From: Massilia soli
Lineage (GTDB): Bacteria > Pseudomonadota > Gammaproteobacteria > Burkholderiales > Burkholderiaceae_D
Length of the DNA stretch: 64,000 bases
Reading direction: 5' to 3'
Assembly (NCBI RefSeq): GCF_016809835.1
Contig: NZ_JAFBIL020000001.1
Span: forward strand, 124,001-188,000
Within the stretch, counting starts at the first letter, position 1, and each line of letters begins with the position of its first letter. The notes below the pieces were generated by a model. The model searched no databases, was not told where the DNA came from, and saw only the letters and a program-made list of their open reading frames with translations. Shown piece after piece: positions 32,928 to 41,830 of the stretch. A program made the position numbers and the translations under genes.

Positions 32928-35763
32928 GCTCGGATGGCATCACCAGGCGGCGCTTCTTCGGGCCCGCGCTCACCAGCGGGCTTTCCAGGTTCGTCACCAG
33001 CTTGACTTCGCCATCGGCCAGCACGTCGTCGAAGTGGTGGATCAGGCGCTGGAACAGGCCATCGGGATGCGTCTCGGGCGTGCTGTAGATCGCGGCCCAG
33101 GCATTGCGGCCCGAGCGCTTGGCAAGGTACAGGCCCTGGTCGGCCAGCTCGACCACCTCGGACCATGACAGCAGCCCTGGCTGCGCCTGCACGAACGGGA
33201 AGCAGGCAAAGCCGATCGAGCAGGTCTTCTTCAGGCGCGAGCCATCCGGCAGCTCGAAGTCGCGGTTGGCTACCGCGCTGCGCACGCGCTCGGCCACCAG
33301 GTGGGCGTCGTCGCGGTAGGTGGCGCGCGCCAGCACCAGGAACTCTTCGCCGCCCCAGCGGATCACGTAGTCCGATTCACGGAACACTTCGCGCAGGCGT
33401 TCCTGCATTTGCACCAGGACCGCATCGCCGCTGGCGTGGCCGTGCTGGTCGTTCACTTCCTTGAAATGATCGATGTCGACCATGAAGAACACCAGGTCGC
33501 GCGGCGGCGTATCGCGGTCGGCCGTGTTCGGGCGCTTGGTCTCGTCGTAGCTGCGCATGCTCAGGCCGACGTCGGCGTCGACATGCTGCAGGAAGAAGCG
33601 TCGATTGCGCAGGCCGGTCAGCTGGTCGGTCAGGCTGACGTCTTCCAGCGCCTTGTACGCTTCCTCGAGCTCGAGGTTCTTTTCGACCAGCTGCGCCTGG
33701 GTCGTGCGCAGCGCCTTCAGGGTCGCCGCCACCTGGCGGTAGGCGTCGGCGTTGTCGAGCGCGATCGCGCCGTAGGCGCACAGGGTGCGGAAGATCAGCC
33801 GTTCGCGTTCGCCGTAGGCGCGCGGCGCCAGCGACTGGACCGTCATCACGCCCAGCACGCGCTCGCCGATCAGCAGCGGCGCAAACAGCAGGCTCAGCGT
33901 CTGCAGCGTGCCCGGGATCAGGTTCGGGGTGCTGTCGGTGGCGTCGATTTCAACCAGGATTTCGCGCCGCTCGCGCACGCAGCGAACCGAATTGGCGTGG
34001 GTATCGGACAGCGCCAGATGGGTCGACGGCAGCGTGCGGCCCGCTTCGATGCCGAACGCGCAGCGCAGCGAGCGGCCATCCGGCTCGATCATGAAGATCG
34101 AAAAGTGGGTCGCGTCGAGCAGGCCGTGGACGTGGCGGTCGAGCGCGCGAAATACCGCGGCGGCGTCGAGGTGGGTGGTGATTTCCTGCCCGATCGCCGA
34201 CAGGTGTTCGAGGGTGGCGCTGGTTTGCAGCAGTACCTCGGCGCGCTGCGCTTCGGCGGCGGCCAGCTCGCGATGATGCTCGCCTTCGGTTTCGGCGCGC
34301 TCGGTCTGGTACTGCACCTGCATCGCGATGGCGCGGTTGGTCGCTTCCTGGCTGTGGGTCTGGTCGCGCGCGGCGCTGGCCTGCAGGGCCACCGCATAAG
34401 CCTGGCTGTAGTCGCCGATGCCGGCATACTCGCGCGCCACCGCGTCGAGCAATTCACCCGGCACGGCATAGCCCTCGATGCTTGAAGCCACGTCGAGCGC
34501 CTGCTGCAGGTAATGCAGCGCGCAACTCGGCGAGGTCGCCGACGCAGGCGCGGGCACCGCGTGGCGCGTGTGGATCGCCGCCAGGACCCGCAGCGCCGAA
34601 ATCTGGTTGCTGGCGTCGCCGTACTCGCGTGCCAGCGCCAGCGCCGCTTGCGCCACCGCGAGCGCTTCTTGCGGACGGTTCAGGTGCGACAGCGCGTGCG
34701 CCTGGCCGCGCCGCGCGCCGCTGCGGAAATCGGCCTGGCGCAGCGCATCGCCGCGCGCTTCGAGCTGGCGGAAGCTTGCCAGTGCCGCTTCGTAGTCGCC
34801 GACATCGAGCGCCAGGTCGCCCTGGTATTCAAGCGTGATGGCGTAGGCGCGCGAGTGCGGCAGCGGCGCCAGGGTCGCCAGCGCCTCGGCCAGCAGTTCG
34901 CGGGCGGCGTCGCGCTGTCCCAGCTGGCGCAGCGTCTCGGCGCTTTGCATCAGGCCCAGGCCGATGCACATCGGCCAGCCGGTCGGGCGTGCGAGGTCGA
35001 GCCCGCGCTGCATCCATTCAAGCGCCGCGTGGTGCGCGTTCAGGCCGGTGAAGGCGTTGCCGATGTTGGTGGCGATGCTGGTGGCGCGGCGCAGCTGGCC
35101 GGTTTCCATCGCCGCCTGGTAGGACCTGGTCAGCAAGCTGACCGCGCGCCCGTAGTCGCTGGCGTGGAAGGCGGCGATGCCGCGGAAGTCATTGATCCAC
35201 CCGCTCGCTGCCGGATGCAACCCGTCAGCATCGGGGTCGAAGCGTTTGCCCCAGCGCGCCATGGCCTGGTGAAGGTCGCAGAACACCGCGAACAGCGCGG
35301 CGGCGGCATGGAACACATCGGCGCGCAAGGCGTCGCCAGCGTCGGCGGCGTCGAGCGCTCCGGCGGCCAGTGCGACGTCGCAGGCTTCGGAATCGCCGCG
35401 GTCCGATTCGATCCATGCGCTGAGCCAGCGCGCATCGGCGCGGCCGGCCGCGTCGCCAAGGCCGTCGAACAGCGCGAACGCCTGGTCGGCCAGTACACGG
35501 GCGCCATCGAGGTCGCCGGTGAGCCAGCGCGACTCGCCTTCCACCAGCATGAAGCGCGCCCGGGCGCCGCGCCGCGCCGCGTCGGGCAGCATGTCGAGCA
35601 GCGGGGAGACTTCGCTGGCCAGCGCGGCGGCGCGCTGCGGGTCGCGCTGGCGCTGGTGCCACGCCAGCCGGATCGCCAGCTGCACGCGCGCAGCCCCGCG
35701 CACGGAAGGCAGCTCTGCCTCCCATTGCAGGAGTTCCCGGTCCAACGCAAACATGTCTACCAC
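32917..35763 (-). CDS. Diguanylate cyclase with TPR and GAF domains
   Basis: A 948-residue protein. The first 450 residues are TPR-like helices (for example HHAALEWMQRGLDLARPTGWP and GDYEAALASFRQL). A coiled region of about 80 residues leads to a GAF domain (about 515-670; FSIFMIEPDGRSLRCAFGIE) and then a GGDEF domain with DIDHFKEVND and active-site GGEEF at 804-808. An allosteric I-site RESD lies five residues before it, so product inhibition by c-di-GMP is expected. No membrane segment is seen. GTG at 35763 is supported by GAGGG six bases upstream. Confidence 0.88.
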   Translation of the reverse strand: MVDMFALDRELLQWEAELPSVRGAARVQLAIRLAWHQRQRDPQRAAALASEVSPLLDMLPDAARRGARARFMLVEGESRWLTGDLDGARVLADQAFALFDGLGDAAGRADARWLSAWIESDRGDSEACDVALAAGALDAADAGDALRADVFHAAAALFAVFCDLHQAMARWGKRFDPDADGLHPAASGWINDFRGIAAFHASDYGRAVSLLTRSYQAAMETGQLRRATSIATNIGNAFTGLNAHHAALEWMQRGLDLARPTGWPMCIGLGLMQSAETLRQLGQRDAARELLAEALATLAPLPHSRAYAITLEYQGDLALDVGDYEAALASFRQLEARGDALRQADFRSGARRGQAHALSHLNRPQEALAVAQAALALAREYGDASNQISALRVLAAIHTRHAVPAPASATSPSCALHYLQQALDVASSIEGYAVPGELLDAVAREYAGIGDYSQAYAVALQASAARDQTHSQEATNRAIAMQVQYQTERAETEGEHHRELAAAEAQRAEVLLQTSATLEHLSAIGQEITTHLDAAAVFRALDRHVHGLLDATHFSIFMIEPDGRSLRCAFGIEAGRTLPSTHLALSDTHANSVRCVRERREILVEIDATDSTPNLIPGTLQTLSLLFAPLLIGERVLGVMTVQSLAPRAYGERERLIFRTLCAYGAIALDNADAYRQVAATLKALRTTQAQLVEKNLELEEAYKALEDVSLTDQLTGLRNRRFFLQHVDADVGLSMRSYDETKRPNTADRDTPPRDLVFFMVDIDHFKEVNDQHGHASGDAVLVQMQERLREVFRESDYVIRWGGEEFLVLARATYRDDAHLVAERVRSAVANRDFELPDGSRLKKTCSIGFACFPFVQAQPGLLSWSEVVELADQGLYLAKRSGRNAWAAIYSTPETHPDGLFQRLIHHFDDVLADGEVKLVTNLESPLVSAGPKKRRLVMPSELKP

Positions 35764-35843
35764 GTAAGTCCCTCAATCACCGTTTTGGCTGCGGCAAAAC
35801 ATATGATTATTTCACGAACTGGCGATTAACAAAAGACAACTTT

Positions 35844-35872
35844 TCATTCAGAAAGAATAATTTTCTGAAATG
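35844..35872. repeat. AT-rich inverted repeat between glycosyltransferase and GGDEF genes
   Basis: CATTCAGAAA (35845-35854) and TTTTCTGAAATG (35861-35872) form a near-perfect palindrome around six A/T bases, in the 116-base gap between two same-strand genes. It could be an operator of the GGDEF gene or a hairpin ending the glycosyltransferase transcript; on the minus strand no T tract follows. Confidence 0.45.
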
Positions 35873-35879
35873 GCAATGT

Positions 35880-38321
35880 TTACGCTCTGAGAAGTCCAGG
35901 ATACCAGCGTGCAATCGCTTTCAGGCGGTCGGCGACCAGCTTTCCGACCGCATCGGGATGCAGCTGGCGGCGGACGTCGCGGGCGGCGCGCTCGCCGATC
36001 GCGGCGCGCAGGCCGGCGTCGTCGAACAGCCGGCGCAGGCAAGCGGCGGCATGGCCGACATCGGCTTCGGCCCACAGCGGGCCGGCCGGATAGGCGCCGA
36101 CGTCCTCGCGCAGCGGCGCCAGCGTGTAGTGGACCGGCATGGAATTTTCGGCATTCATGAAGTCCATGTTGGCCGACCAGCCCGTTGCCACCACCGGCTT
36201 ACCGAGGTACATCATCTCGGCGGGCGCCAGCCCGAAGCCTTCGGCGCGGTGCAGCGAGATCAGCACGTCGCAGCACGATTGCAGGTCCCACACTTGCTGC
36301 CGGGTCAGGAATTGATCGATGACCACCGTGCCCGGCAGGTCGGCCAGGCTGGCGCGCAGCTCGGCCTGCGCTTCCGGATGGTGCTCGCCATTGATCGTCT
36401 TGACCACCAGCGCGCAGTCGCTGCGTCCAGCCATCGCCTTGCGGAAGGCGGCAATCGCCGCCTGCGGGTTCTTGCGCTGCTGGTAGGAGTGGAAGTCGTA
36501 CATGACCAGCGCCAGCAATTTGTCGTCAGGCAGGCCGAAGGCGCTGCGGTTGACGCCCGGGGTCGGCGCGAACTGCAGCGCGTGCGGGATCACCACCACC
36601 GGCAGCGGCGATACCGCGGCCACCGCGTCGCGCACGAAATTCGATGGCACCCAGATTTCGTCGAGCATGCTGAAAGCGCCCAGGTGGGCGTCCGGCAGCT
36701 GCGGCTGCTCCCAGTGCCAGAAGCCGATGCGGTAGTTCGCCACCAGGCCCTTCGCCTTCAGGTGCACCACGGTGCGCGGCGTCTGGTCGGCGTTCACGTA
36801 CAGCAAATCGATGTCGAAGCGCCGTGCGCTGGCGTTGGCCAGCGCCTGCGTATCGCGCTGCAGGTTGGCGCTCTGGTAGCCGACGTCGGTCACCGAATAC
36901 GGCACGCCGGCCGCAGTGCAGGCGCGCGCCAGCGACCGCGCGGCCTCGCCCAGCCCCAGCTCGGCGGCGATGTAGCCAACCAGGTTGATGCCGGGCGCGG
37001 CGGCCGGCGCCGCCACCGGCTCGCCGACGCGCGCGCGGCCCGGCTGGCCGGCCGGGGCCGCCGCCGGGCCAGTTGCCGGGGCCTCGCCGGCTGCGGCCAG
37101 CCGCATCCCGGCCACCGGCCACATGAGCAGGCGCCACTGCCAGCCCGGCTCGCGCCGGCTTTCGGCCGAACGGCCGACGCCGATGGCGGTGCGCACGTAT
37201 CCCGGCAACGTGGTGCAGCGGTGCGAAAAGTCCCTCAGCGCGCCGGGGTCGGCCGGCCGGCTGAGGAAATACTTGTAGATGCCCGACAGCCGCGCCGGCC
37301 CGGTCACCGCGCCGCTACGGGTCAGGCCCGGATGATCGAACGGGCGCCCCGCGGCGATCTGGCGCAGCTTGGCATCGACGCGGTAGGCGGTACGCAACGA
37401 GGCCGGGATGGGAGAGCCGTCGCGGAACTTTGCGTACCCATAGGGCAGCTTGCGGTAGCTGTCCTGGCCGTTGCCGACCACGCGCTGGCAGTACGCGACG
37501 ACCAGGCCGCGCACGACCGGCCCGACGCTGTCGAGATTGTGGCGGTCCTGGTGCTTAGACAGGTTCTGCGGATTTTGCGGATCGATGCCGCTGTAATGGA
37601 AGAACACCAGCGGCTCGCCGTTGACCAGCACGCCGCTATCGCCTTCAGTGACATTGCGCTGCGCCAGGTTCCAGTACGCCACGTTGTAGCCCGGGTGGCG
37701 CAAGATGCGCACGTTGTCGAACATGCCCGGCACCAGGTCGATCCAGCTCTGGTCGACAAACACGCCGTTGGGCATGTCGACGACGCAATCGCGCGCCAGC
37801 TTGCCCTGCCACCAGCGCAGGAAGGCGCGCGTTTCGAGCCGCTCGGCAATCGCGCAAAAACCCAGGTTGTAGGTGCCGGCCATGCGGATCGAGGCCTCGG
37901 TCGGGCTGCGGTCGTCGTCGTACGGCGCCAGCATGTGCGGCGTCAGGACAATGCTCGCGCCGCTGGACAGGTGGGCCATCACGTCCTCGAGGGGACGGTA
38001 CAGGTAGATGTCCGGATCGATGTACATCACCTCGCTGTGGCCACGGTCGAGCAGGTGCTCCAATGCCCATGGCTTGACCGCGGTATTGAGTTCCAGGATG
38101 GTGTACTGGAAATAGAAATCATCGCCGAACGGCAGCCCCAGCTGCGGCAGCGAAATCGCCTCGAACTCGCCGGCAAGCGCGGTGGCCGGCGCCGTGTCGG
38201 CATCGACGATCACGCAGTAGCGCTCGGCATCGGGATGCTGCAGCGCCACGCTTTGCATCAGCGTGCGGGCATAGTGAAGGTAATTGTTCGAAACGATCGT
38301 GACGACGGCTGTTTTTTTCAT
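35880..38321 (-). CDS. Two-domain glycosyltransferase (GT8/GT-A-like N-terminus, GT4 C-terminus)
   Basis: An 813-residue protein. The N-terminal 330 residues resemble a GT-A fold transferase: TAVVTIVSNNYLHYARTLMQSV, then metal-binding DPD at 102-104 (VMYIDPDIYLYRPLEDV). An Ala/Pro/Gly-rich linker follows (about 380-430). The C-terminal 380 residues are a GT-B, GT4-family domain beginning INLVGYIAAELGLGEAARSLA, with the E-x7-E motif HRAEGFGLAPAE (E694, E702). Such proteins build surface polysaccharides. ATG 38321 fits the N-terminal homology, though no strong ribosome site is seen. The nearest upstream gene is a thiolase, so the cluster context is uninformative. Confidence 0.83.
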   Translation of the reverse strand: MKKTAVVTIVSNNYLHYARTLMQSVALQHPDAERYCVIVDADTAPATALAGEFEAISLPQLGLPFGDDFYFQYTILELNTAVKPWALEHLLDRGHSEVMYIDPDIYLYRPLEDVMAHLSSGASIVLTPHMLAPYDDDRSPTEASIRMAGTYNLGFCAIAERLETRAFLRWWQGKLARDCVVDMPNGVFVDQSWIDLVPGMFDNVRILRHPGYNVAYWNLAQRNVTEGDSGVLVNGEPLVFFHYSGIDPQNPQNLSKHQDRHNLDSVGPVVRGLVVAYCQRVVGNGQDSYRKLPYGYAKFRDGSPIPASLRTAYRVDAKLRQIAAGRPFDHPGLTRSGAVTGPARLSGIYKYFLSRPADPGALRDFSHRCTTLPGYVRTAIGVGRSAESRREPGWQWRLLMWPVAGMRLAAAGEAPATGPAAAPAGQPGRARVGEPVAAPAAAPGINLVGYIAAELGLGEAARSLARACTAAGVPYSVTDVGYQSANLQRDTQALANASARRFDIDLLYVNADQTPRTVVHLKAKGLVANYRIGFWHWEQPQLPDAHLGAFSMLDEIWVPSNFVRDAVAAVSPLPVVVIPHALQFAPTPGVNRSAFGLPDDKLLALVMYDFHSYQQRKNPQAAIAAFRKAMAGRSDCALVVKTINGEHHPEAQAELRASLADLPGTVVIDQFLTRQQVWDLQSCCDVLISLHRAEGFGLAPAEMMYLGKPVVATGWSANMDFMNAENSMPVHYTLAPLREDVGAYPAGPLWAEADVGHAAACLRRLFDDAGLRAAIGERAARDVRRQLHPDAVGKLVADRLKAIARWYPGLLRA

Positions 38322-38401
38322 TGAGCGGGCAGGTGAAGTAAGTTCCGAGCGACACTCTACAATAGATTTGCCCGGAACCCAGCCCAGCTGCCGCCACTCG
38401 C

Positions 38402-39586
38402 CTAGATGCGCTCCAGCGCCAGCGCGATGCCCTGCCCGCCGCCAATGCACAGCGTGACGATGCCGCGCCTGACTCCATCGCGCTGCATCGAATGCATCAG
38501 CCGGGTGGCGAGCACCGCGCCGGTGGCGCCGATCGGATGGCCGTGCGCCACCGCGCCGCCATCGACATTGACGATCTCTTCGGAAAAGCCCAGTTCGCGC
38601 ATGCAGACCAGCGCGATGGCCGCGAACGCTTCATTGATTTCGACCCGGTCGACGCTGCCCAGCGCCCAGTCGGCGCGCAACAGCGCCTGCCGGACGGCGG
38701 GCACCGGGCCCAGCCCGAACATGCCCGGCTCGACCGCCGCGATGCCAAAGCCGGCCAGGCGCGCCATCGGTGCCACGCCATGGCTCTCGGCCCATCCGCG
38801 CCGCGCCACCAGCACCGCGGCGGCGCCCGAGTTCAGCCCGGGCGCATTGCCGGCCGTGATGGTGCCATCCTTGCTGAAGGCGGGCTTGAGCCTGGCGAGC
38901 ATGTCGGCGGTCGTGTCGGGACGGTTCTGCTCATCGCGCGCGACGGTGGCCGGGCCCTTGCGGGCACCCACTTCCAGCGCCACCATCTCGGCGTCGAACT
39001 TGCCCGCCTGTTGCGCCTCGGCGAAACGCTGCTGCGAGCGCAGCGCCCAGCGGTCTTGCTCTTCGCGCGAGATGCCGCGCTGTTTCGCCAGCTCGTCGGT
39101 ATGCCAGCCGGCGTGGCGGCCGCTGAATGCGTCGTGCAGGCCGTCGCGCAGCATCGCGTCGCACAACGTAACGTCGCCCATGCGGGCGCCCCAGCGGCCT
39201 TCGGGAAGCAGGTAGGGCGCGCGGTCCATGTTTTCCATGCCGCCGGCCAGCGCGCAGTCGATCAGGCCGGCGCGGATGTCGGTGGCGGCACTGGCGATGG
39301 CCTGGGCGCCCGAGCCGCATACGCGGTTGACGGTCAGCGCCGGCACCTCGACCGGAATGCCGGCGGCAATCGCCGCCTGCCGCGCCGGGTTCATGCCGTT
39401 GCCGGCCTGGATGACGTTGCCCATCACCACAGACTGCGCCAGGCCAGGCGCCAGGCCGCTGCGGCGCAGCACTTCGCGCAGCGCGGCGGCGCCGAGCGCG
39501 GGCGCGGGCGTGTCCTTCAGGATGCCGCCGTAGGCGCCGATGGGCGTGCGCACGGCACTGCACAAAACGATCTCGACCGGGTTCAT
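38402..39586 (-). CDS. Acetyl-CoA C-acyltransferase (thiolase)
   Basis: A 394-residue thiolase. Nucleophile C90 is in VNRVCGSGAQA, the His of GHPIGATGA and the second Cys in TLCIGGGQG complete the active site. It condenses or cleaves 3-ketoacyl-CoA. The ATG at 39586 has GGAAGG upstream; a GTG at 39595 is an in-frame alternative. It is distant from the beta-oxidation cluster at 50 kb, so a role in acetoacetyl-CoA formation for PHA or in a dedicated catabolic route is equally possible. Confidence 0.9.
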   Translation of the reverse strand: MNPVEIVLCSAVRTPIGAYGGILKDTPAPALGAAALREVLRRSGLAPGLAQSVVMGNVIQAGNGMNPARQAAIAAGIPVEVPALTVNRVCGSGAQAIASAATDIRAGLIDCALAGGMENMDRAPYLLPEGRWGARMGDVTLCDAMLRDGLHDAFSGRHAGWHTDELAKQRGISREEQDRWALRSQQRFAEAQQAGKFDAEMVALEVGARKGPATVARDEQNRPDTTADMLARLKPAFSKDGTITAGNAPGLNSGAAAVLVARRGWAESHGVAPMARLAGFGIAAVEPGMFGLGPVPAVRQALLRADWALGSVDRVEINEAFAAIALVCMRELGFSEEIVNVDGGAVAHGHPIGATGAVLATRLMHSMQRDGVRRGIVTLCIGGGQGIALALERI

Positions 39587-39653
39587 TTCGATCACCTTCC
39601 TTTGCGTGAGGCGTTCAGGTTAGGCCTGGCGTCCATGTCTGGTTTGAGGCCGC

Positions 39654-40673
39654 TCAAACTGGCGCCGCAGCAGAAGCCGCGGTTGACGCGACTCCCGCGG
39701 CCGCGTCGATCCACAGCTGCTCCTGAAAGCGGTTGACCTGCGTTCCCATGGCATCGCACAAGCCCGTGATGCGCCTGGCGATGTAGTCGTACTGCGCCCC
39801 CGTGGCCGGCCGCGCCTGGCAATCGGCGATCAGCACGGGATGCAGCAACACCTTCCGCAGCGCATTGCCCTCGATGTCCAGTTCGAACAGCAGCTGGTGG
39901 TCGTTGCGCAGCACCGGATCGACCAGGTAGTCATCGACCAGGTCGCCGGCGGCGTACAGGATCGGGCAGCCCCGGTACAGCTCGACGCCATGGAACACGT
40001 GCGGGCTGTGGCCGAACAAGATCTTCCAGCCCATCTCGATGGCCGCGTGGGCGATGCGCCGAAACAGCGGCGACGGTTCCTGCGCCAGGTTCGGCCCCCA
40101 GTGCAGCGACAGGATCGGCCAGTCCACCCCGGCTTGCCGGACCGGCACCAGCGCCGTCTCGATCAGGTCAAGTGCTTCGCGCTCGTCGGCGAAATCGATA
40201 TGCGCCATGCCGGGCCGGTTTGGCGCGGCGCCGAAATCGGCCTGGTGGTCGCACATGGCGACCATGGCGAAGCGGGTGCCGTTGCGCTCGGCCAGCGCGG
40301 GCGCCAGCGCGTGGCCAAGGTGCTCCCCGGCCCCGGCGTTGCCGATGCCGTGGGCGTGCAGGTGCCAGAGCGTATCGGCCAGGCCGTTGAAATCGTAGTC
40401 GAGGATGTGGTTGTTGGCCAGGCTGACCAGGTCGATGCCGGCGTCGGACAGGGTGGTGGCCGCCGCCGCCGGCGCGCCGAAATAGAAGGCCTTGGGCTCG
40501 CCCGTCCAGTGCCGGACCGACTCGGTGATCGCGCATTCGAGGTTGACGATCGCCAGCTCGGCATCGCGCAGCTGGCGCGCGACGCCGCGCAGCGGATACT
40601 GCGGGCCAAAGCGCCTGATCCACGCCGATACGGTGCGGCCAAGCATGACATCGCCGCCGAATACCACACGCAT
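39654..40673 (-). CDS. CapA-family (PGA_cap) metallophosphatase-like protein
   Basis: A 339-residue protein of the poly-gamma-glutamate capsule CapA family: GGDVMLGRTV at the start, NLECAITES, LANNHILDYDFNGL, ILSLHWGPNL and FGHSPHVFHGVELYRG are the conserved metallophosphoesterase-like motifs in order. No signal peptide is evident, unlike many CapA proteins. The second ATG (40673) has GGAG eight bases upstream and is preferred to the one at 40679. No capB/capC genes are present, so a role in poly-glutamate synthesis is doubtful. The C-terminal tail is Ala-rich. Confidence 0.83.
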   Translation of the reverse strand: MRVVFGGDVMLGRTVSAWIRRFGPQYPLRGVARQLRDAELAIVNLECAITESVRHWTGEPKAFYFGAPAAAATTLSDAGIDLVSLANNHILDYDFNGLADTLWHLHAHGIGNAGAGEHLGHALAPALAERNGTRFAMVAMCDHQADFGAAPNRPGMAHIDFADEREALDLIETALVPVRQAGVDWPILSLHWGPNLAQEPSPLFRRIAHAAIEMGWKILFGHSPHVFHGVELYRGCPILYAAGDLVDDYLVDPVLRNDHQLLFELDIEGNALRKVLLHPVLIADCQARPATGAQYDYIARRITGLCDAMGTQVNRFQEQLWIDAAAGVASTAASAAAPV

Positions 40674-40762
40674 AGCCATTGCTCCGAAGATCCGCGGTGG
40701 CTACTCCAGTACCGGCCGCCGCTTCAATCCGGGTTTGACGCCGATCGGGCCTGCGAGTTCGC

Positions 40763-41449
40763 TCAGTACTTCTCGGTAAAGCAGGCGAACGCCCGTGCCA
40801 CCTGCGCGTGCGCGCCGCTATCGACGATGGCGTCGTGGGCGACGATGACGCGGTCGAACGGCCACGCCAGGATCTTGCGGGCGCTGCCAGCGAAGGCGGC
40901 GGGATCGCGCACGCCGGCGCGGATGGTGCGTGGCACGCCGAGCCTGGCGCGCACGCCGGTGACGCCCGCGTACAGTTTCGCAGGCAGGTTCAGGTCGCCC
41001 GTCCACCACTGGCACAGGTCGGTCATGATGACGGTGCGCGAGGCCTTGTGATAGAACACCGTCTCATTGGCAAAGGGGAAGCCCTCGGCGAACACCAGGT
41101 CAAGGTCTGCCGCCCACGCGGGCGGCACGGTATCGGTCAGCGTCTGCAGGTTGCGCAGGCCCGGACGCTTGTTCGCCAGCCCGCGCGCACCGTACAGCAC
41201 CGCGTTCGGAAACGCCTTGGCGGCGTCGCCGGCAAACAGGTGGTGCACCTTGTTGGGCGCGACGATGAAGGCGACCTCGCCCAGCGCGGCCAGTTGTTCG
41301 CGCAGCGGCGCGCTCATCGGTACAGGAGAATGCAGCCACAGGCGCCCGTCCGCGAAGCGCACCACCGTCATGCGCGCGGAAATGCCGATACCCAGCGTGG
41401 AGAACGTGTGCTGGACATGCCAGAGGTTGGGGGCGATCTGTTGTAGCAA
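40763..41449 (-). CDS. DUF4336 protein (metallo-beta-lactamase-like fold)
   Basis: A 228-residue protein starting LQQIAPNLWHVQHTF, with FIVAPNKVHHLFAGDAAKAFPNA, YHKASRTVIMTDL and a late HD pair in VIVAHDAIVD. DUF4336 proteins resemble metallo-beta-lactamases with a reduced metal site. It begins with TTG at 41449, supported by AGGAG six bases upstream and by N-terminal family similarity; the next ATG would remove conserved sequence. Function unknown. Confidence 0.78.
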   Translation of the reverse strand: MLQQIAPNLWHVQHTFSTLGIGISARMTVVRFADGRLWLHSPVPMSAPLREQLAALGEVAFIVAPNKVHHLFAGDAAKAFPNAVLYGARGLANKRPGLRNLQTLTDTVPPAWAADLDLVFAEGFPFANETVFYHKASRTVIMTDLCQWWTGDLNLPAKLYAGVTGVRARLGVPRTIRAGVRDPAAFAGSARKILAWPFDRVIVAHDAIVDSGAHAQVARAFACFTEKY

Positions 41450-41508
41450 GGCAGGCTCCTGTTGAGGTCAAGAACGCCGATACTACCCCGAATATGTAAA
41501 CACGGAAA

Positions 41509-41709
41509 CTATCTGCCTTGTTCGGGCAGCGCCCCGGTCCGGTTCATGTCGCGCCGCCGCGTGGTGGTGAGCACCCGCACCGACACATCCATCGGCACGC
41601 CGCGCGCGAGCAGGTACTGGGCCGCATCCTGCGTCGTCGAGCAACGCTGGATAAGCAGTCCCCTCTCCACTTTGAGGGCGGTGTGCCGGTCTTTGCGAAC
41701 TTGTCTCAT
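41509..41709 (-). CDS. Small hypothetical protein (66 aa)
   Basis: The ATG at 41709 is preceded by GGAGG. The product is basic: MRQVRKDRHTALKVERGLL, then IQRCSTTQDAAQYLLARGVP and MDVSVRVLTTTRRRDM. The region reads like a short helical pair with a basic tail and is reminiscent of small conserved proteins in Oxalobacteraceae genomes, but I cannot name a family. It may bind nucleic acid, judging only from charge. Its start lies within the left arm region of an inverted repeat shared with the promoter of the next gene. Confidence 0.55.
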   Translation of the reverse strand: MRQVRKDRHTALKVERGLLIQRCSTTQDAAQYLLARGVPMDVSVRVLTTTRRRDMNRTGALPEQGR

Positions 41710-41716
41710 GCAGCCT

Positions 41717-41778
41717 CCAGCCTGCAATATACCTGAGACATCGATGCCAGGCCCACGCAAGGCGACCATGCAGGCTGG
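41717..41778. repeat. 10-bp inverted repeat in divergent promoter region
   Basis: CCAGCCTGCA (41717-41726) and TGCAGGCTGG (41769-41778) are perfect inverse complements separated by 42 bases. They lie between the start of the small basic gene and the YCF48-like gene, so they could be paired operator sites or a long-loop RNA stem. Confidence 0.4.
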
Positions 41779-41806
41779 ACTTTGAGCAAGATTTCCAAGG
41801 TATGAT
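41778..41806 (+). promoter_or_regulatory. Possible promoter for the YCF48-like gene
   Basis: GACTTT (41778-41783), a 17-base spacer and a strong -10 TATGAT (41801-41806), 25 bases before the ATG. The -35 is poor. Confidence 0.35.
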
Positions 41807-41830
41807 TGCCTGAACCAGACAAAGGAATCC

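Noticed and set aside
36985-37278. Short plus-strand frame inside the glycosyltransferase linker
   Set aside because: Ala/Gly/Pro reading of the linker region in reverse; no ribosome site.
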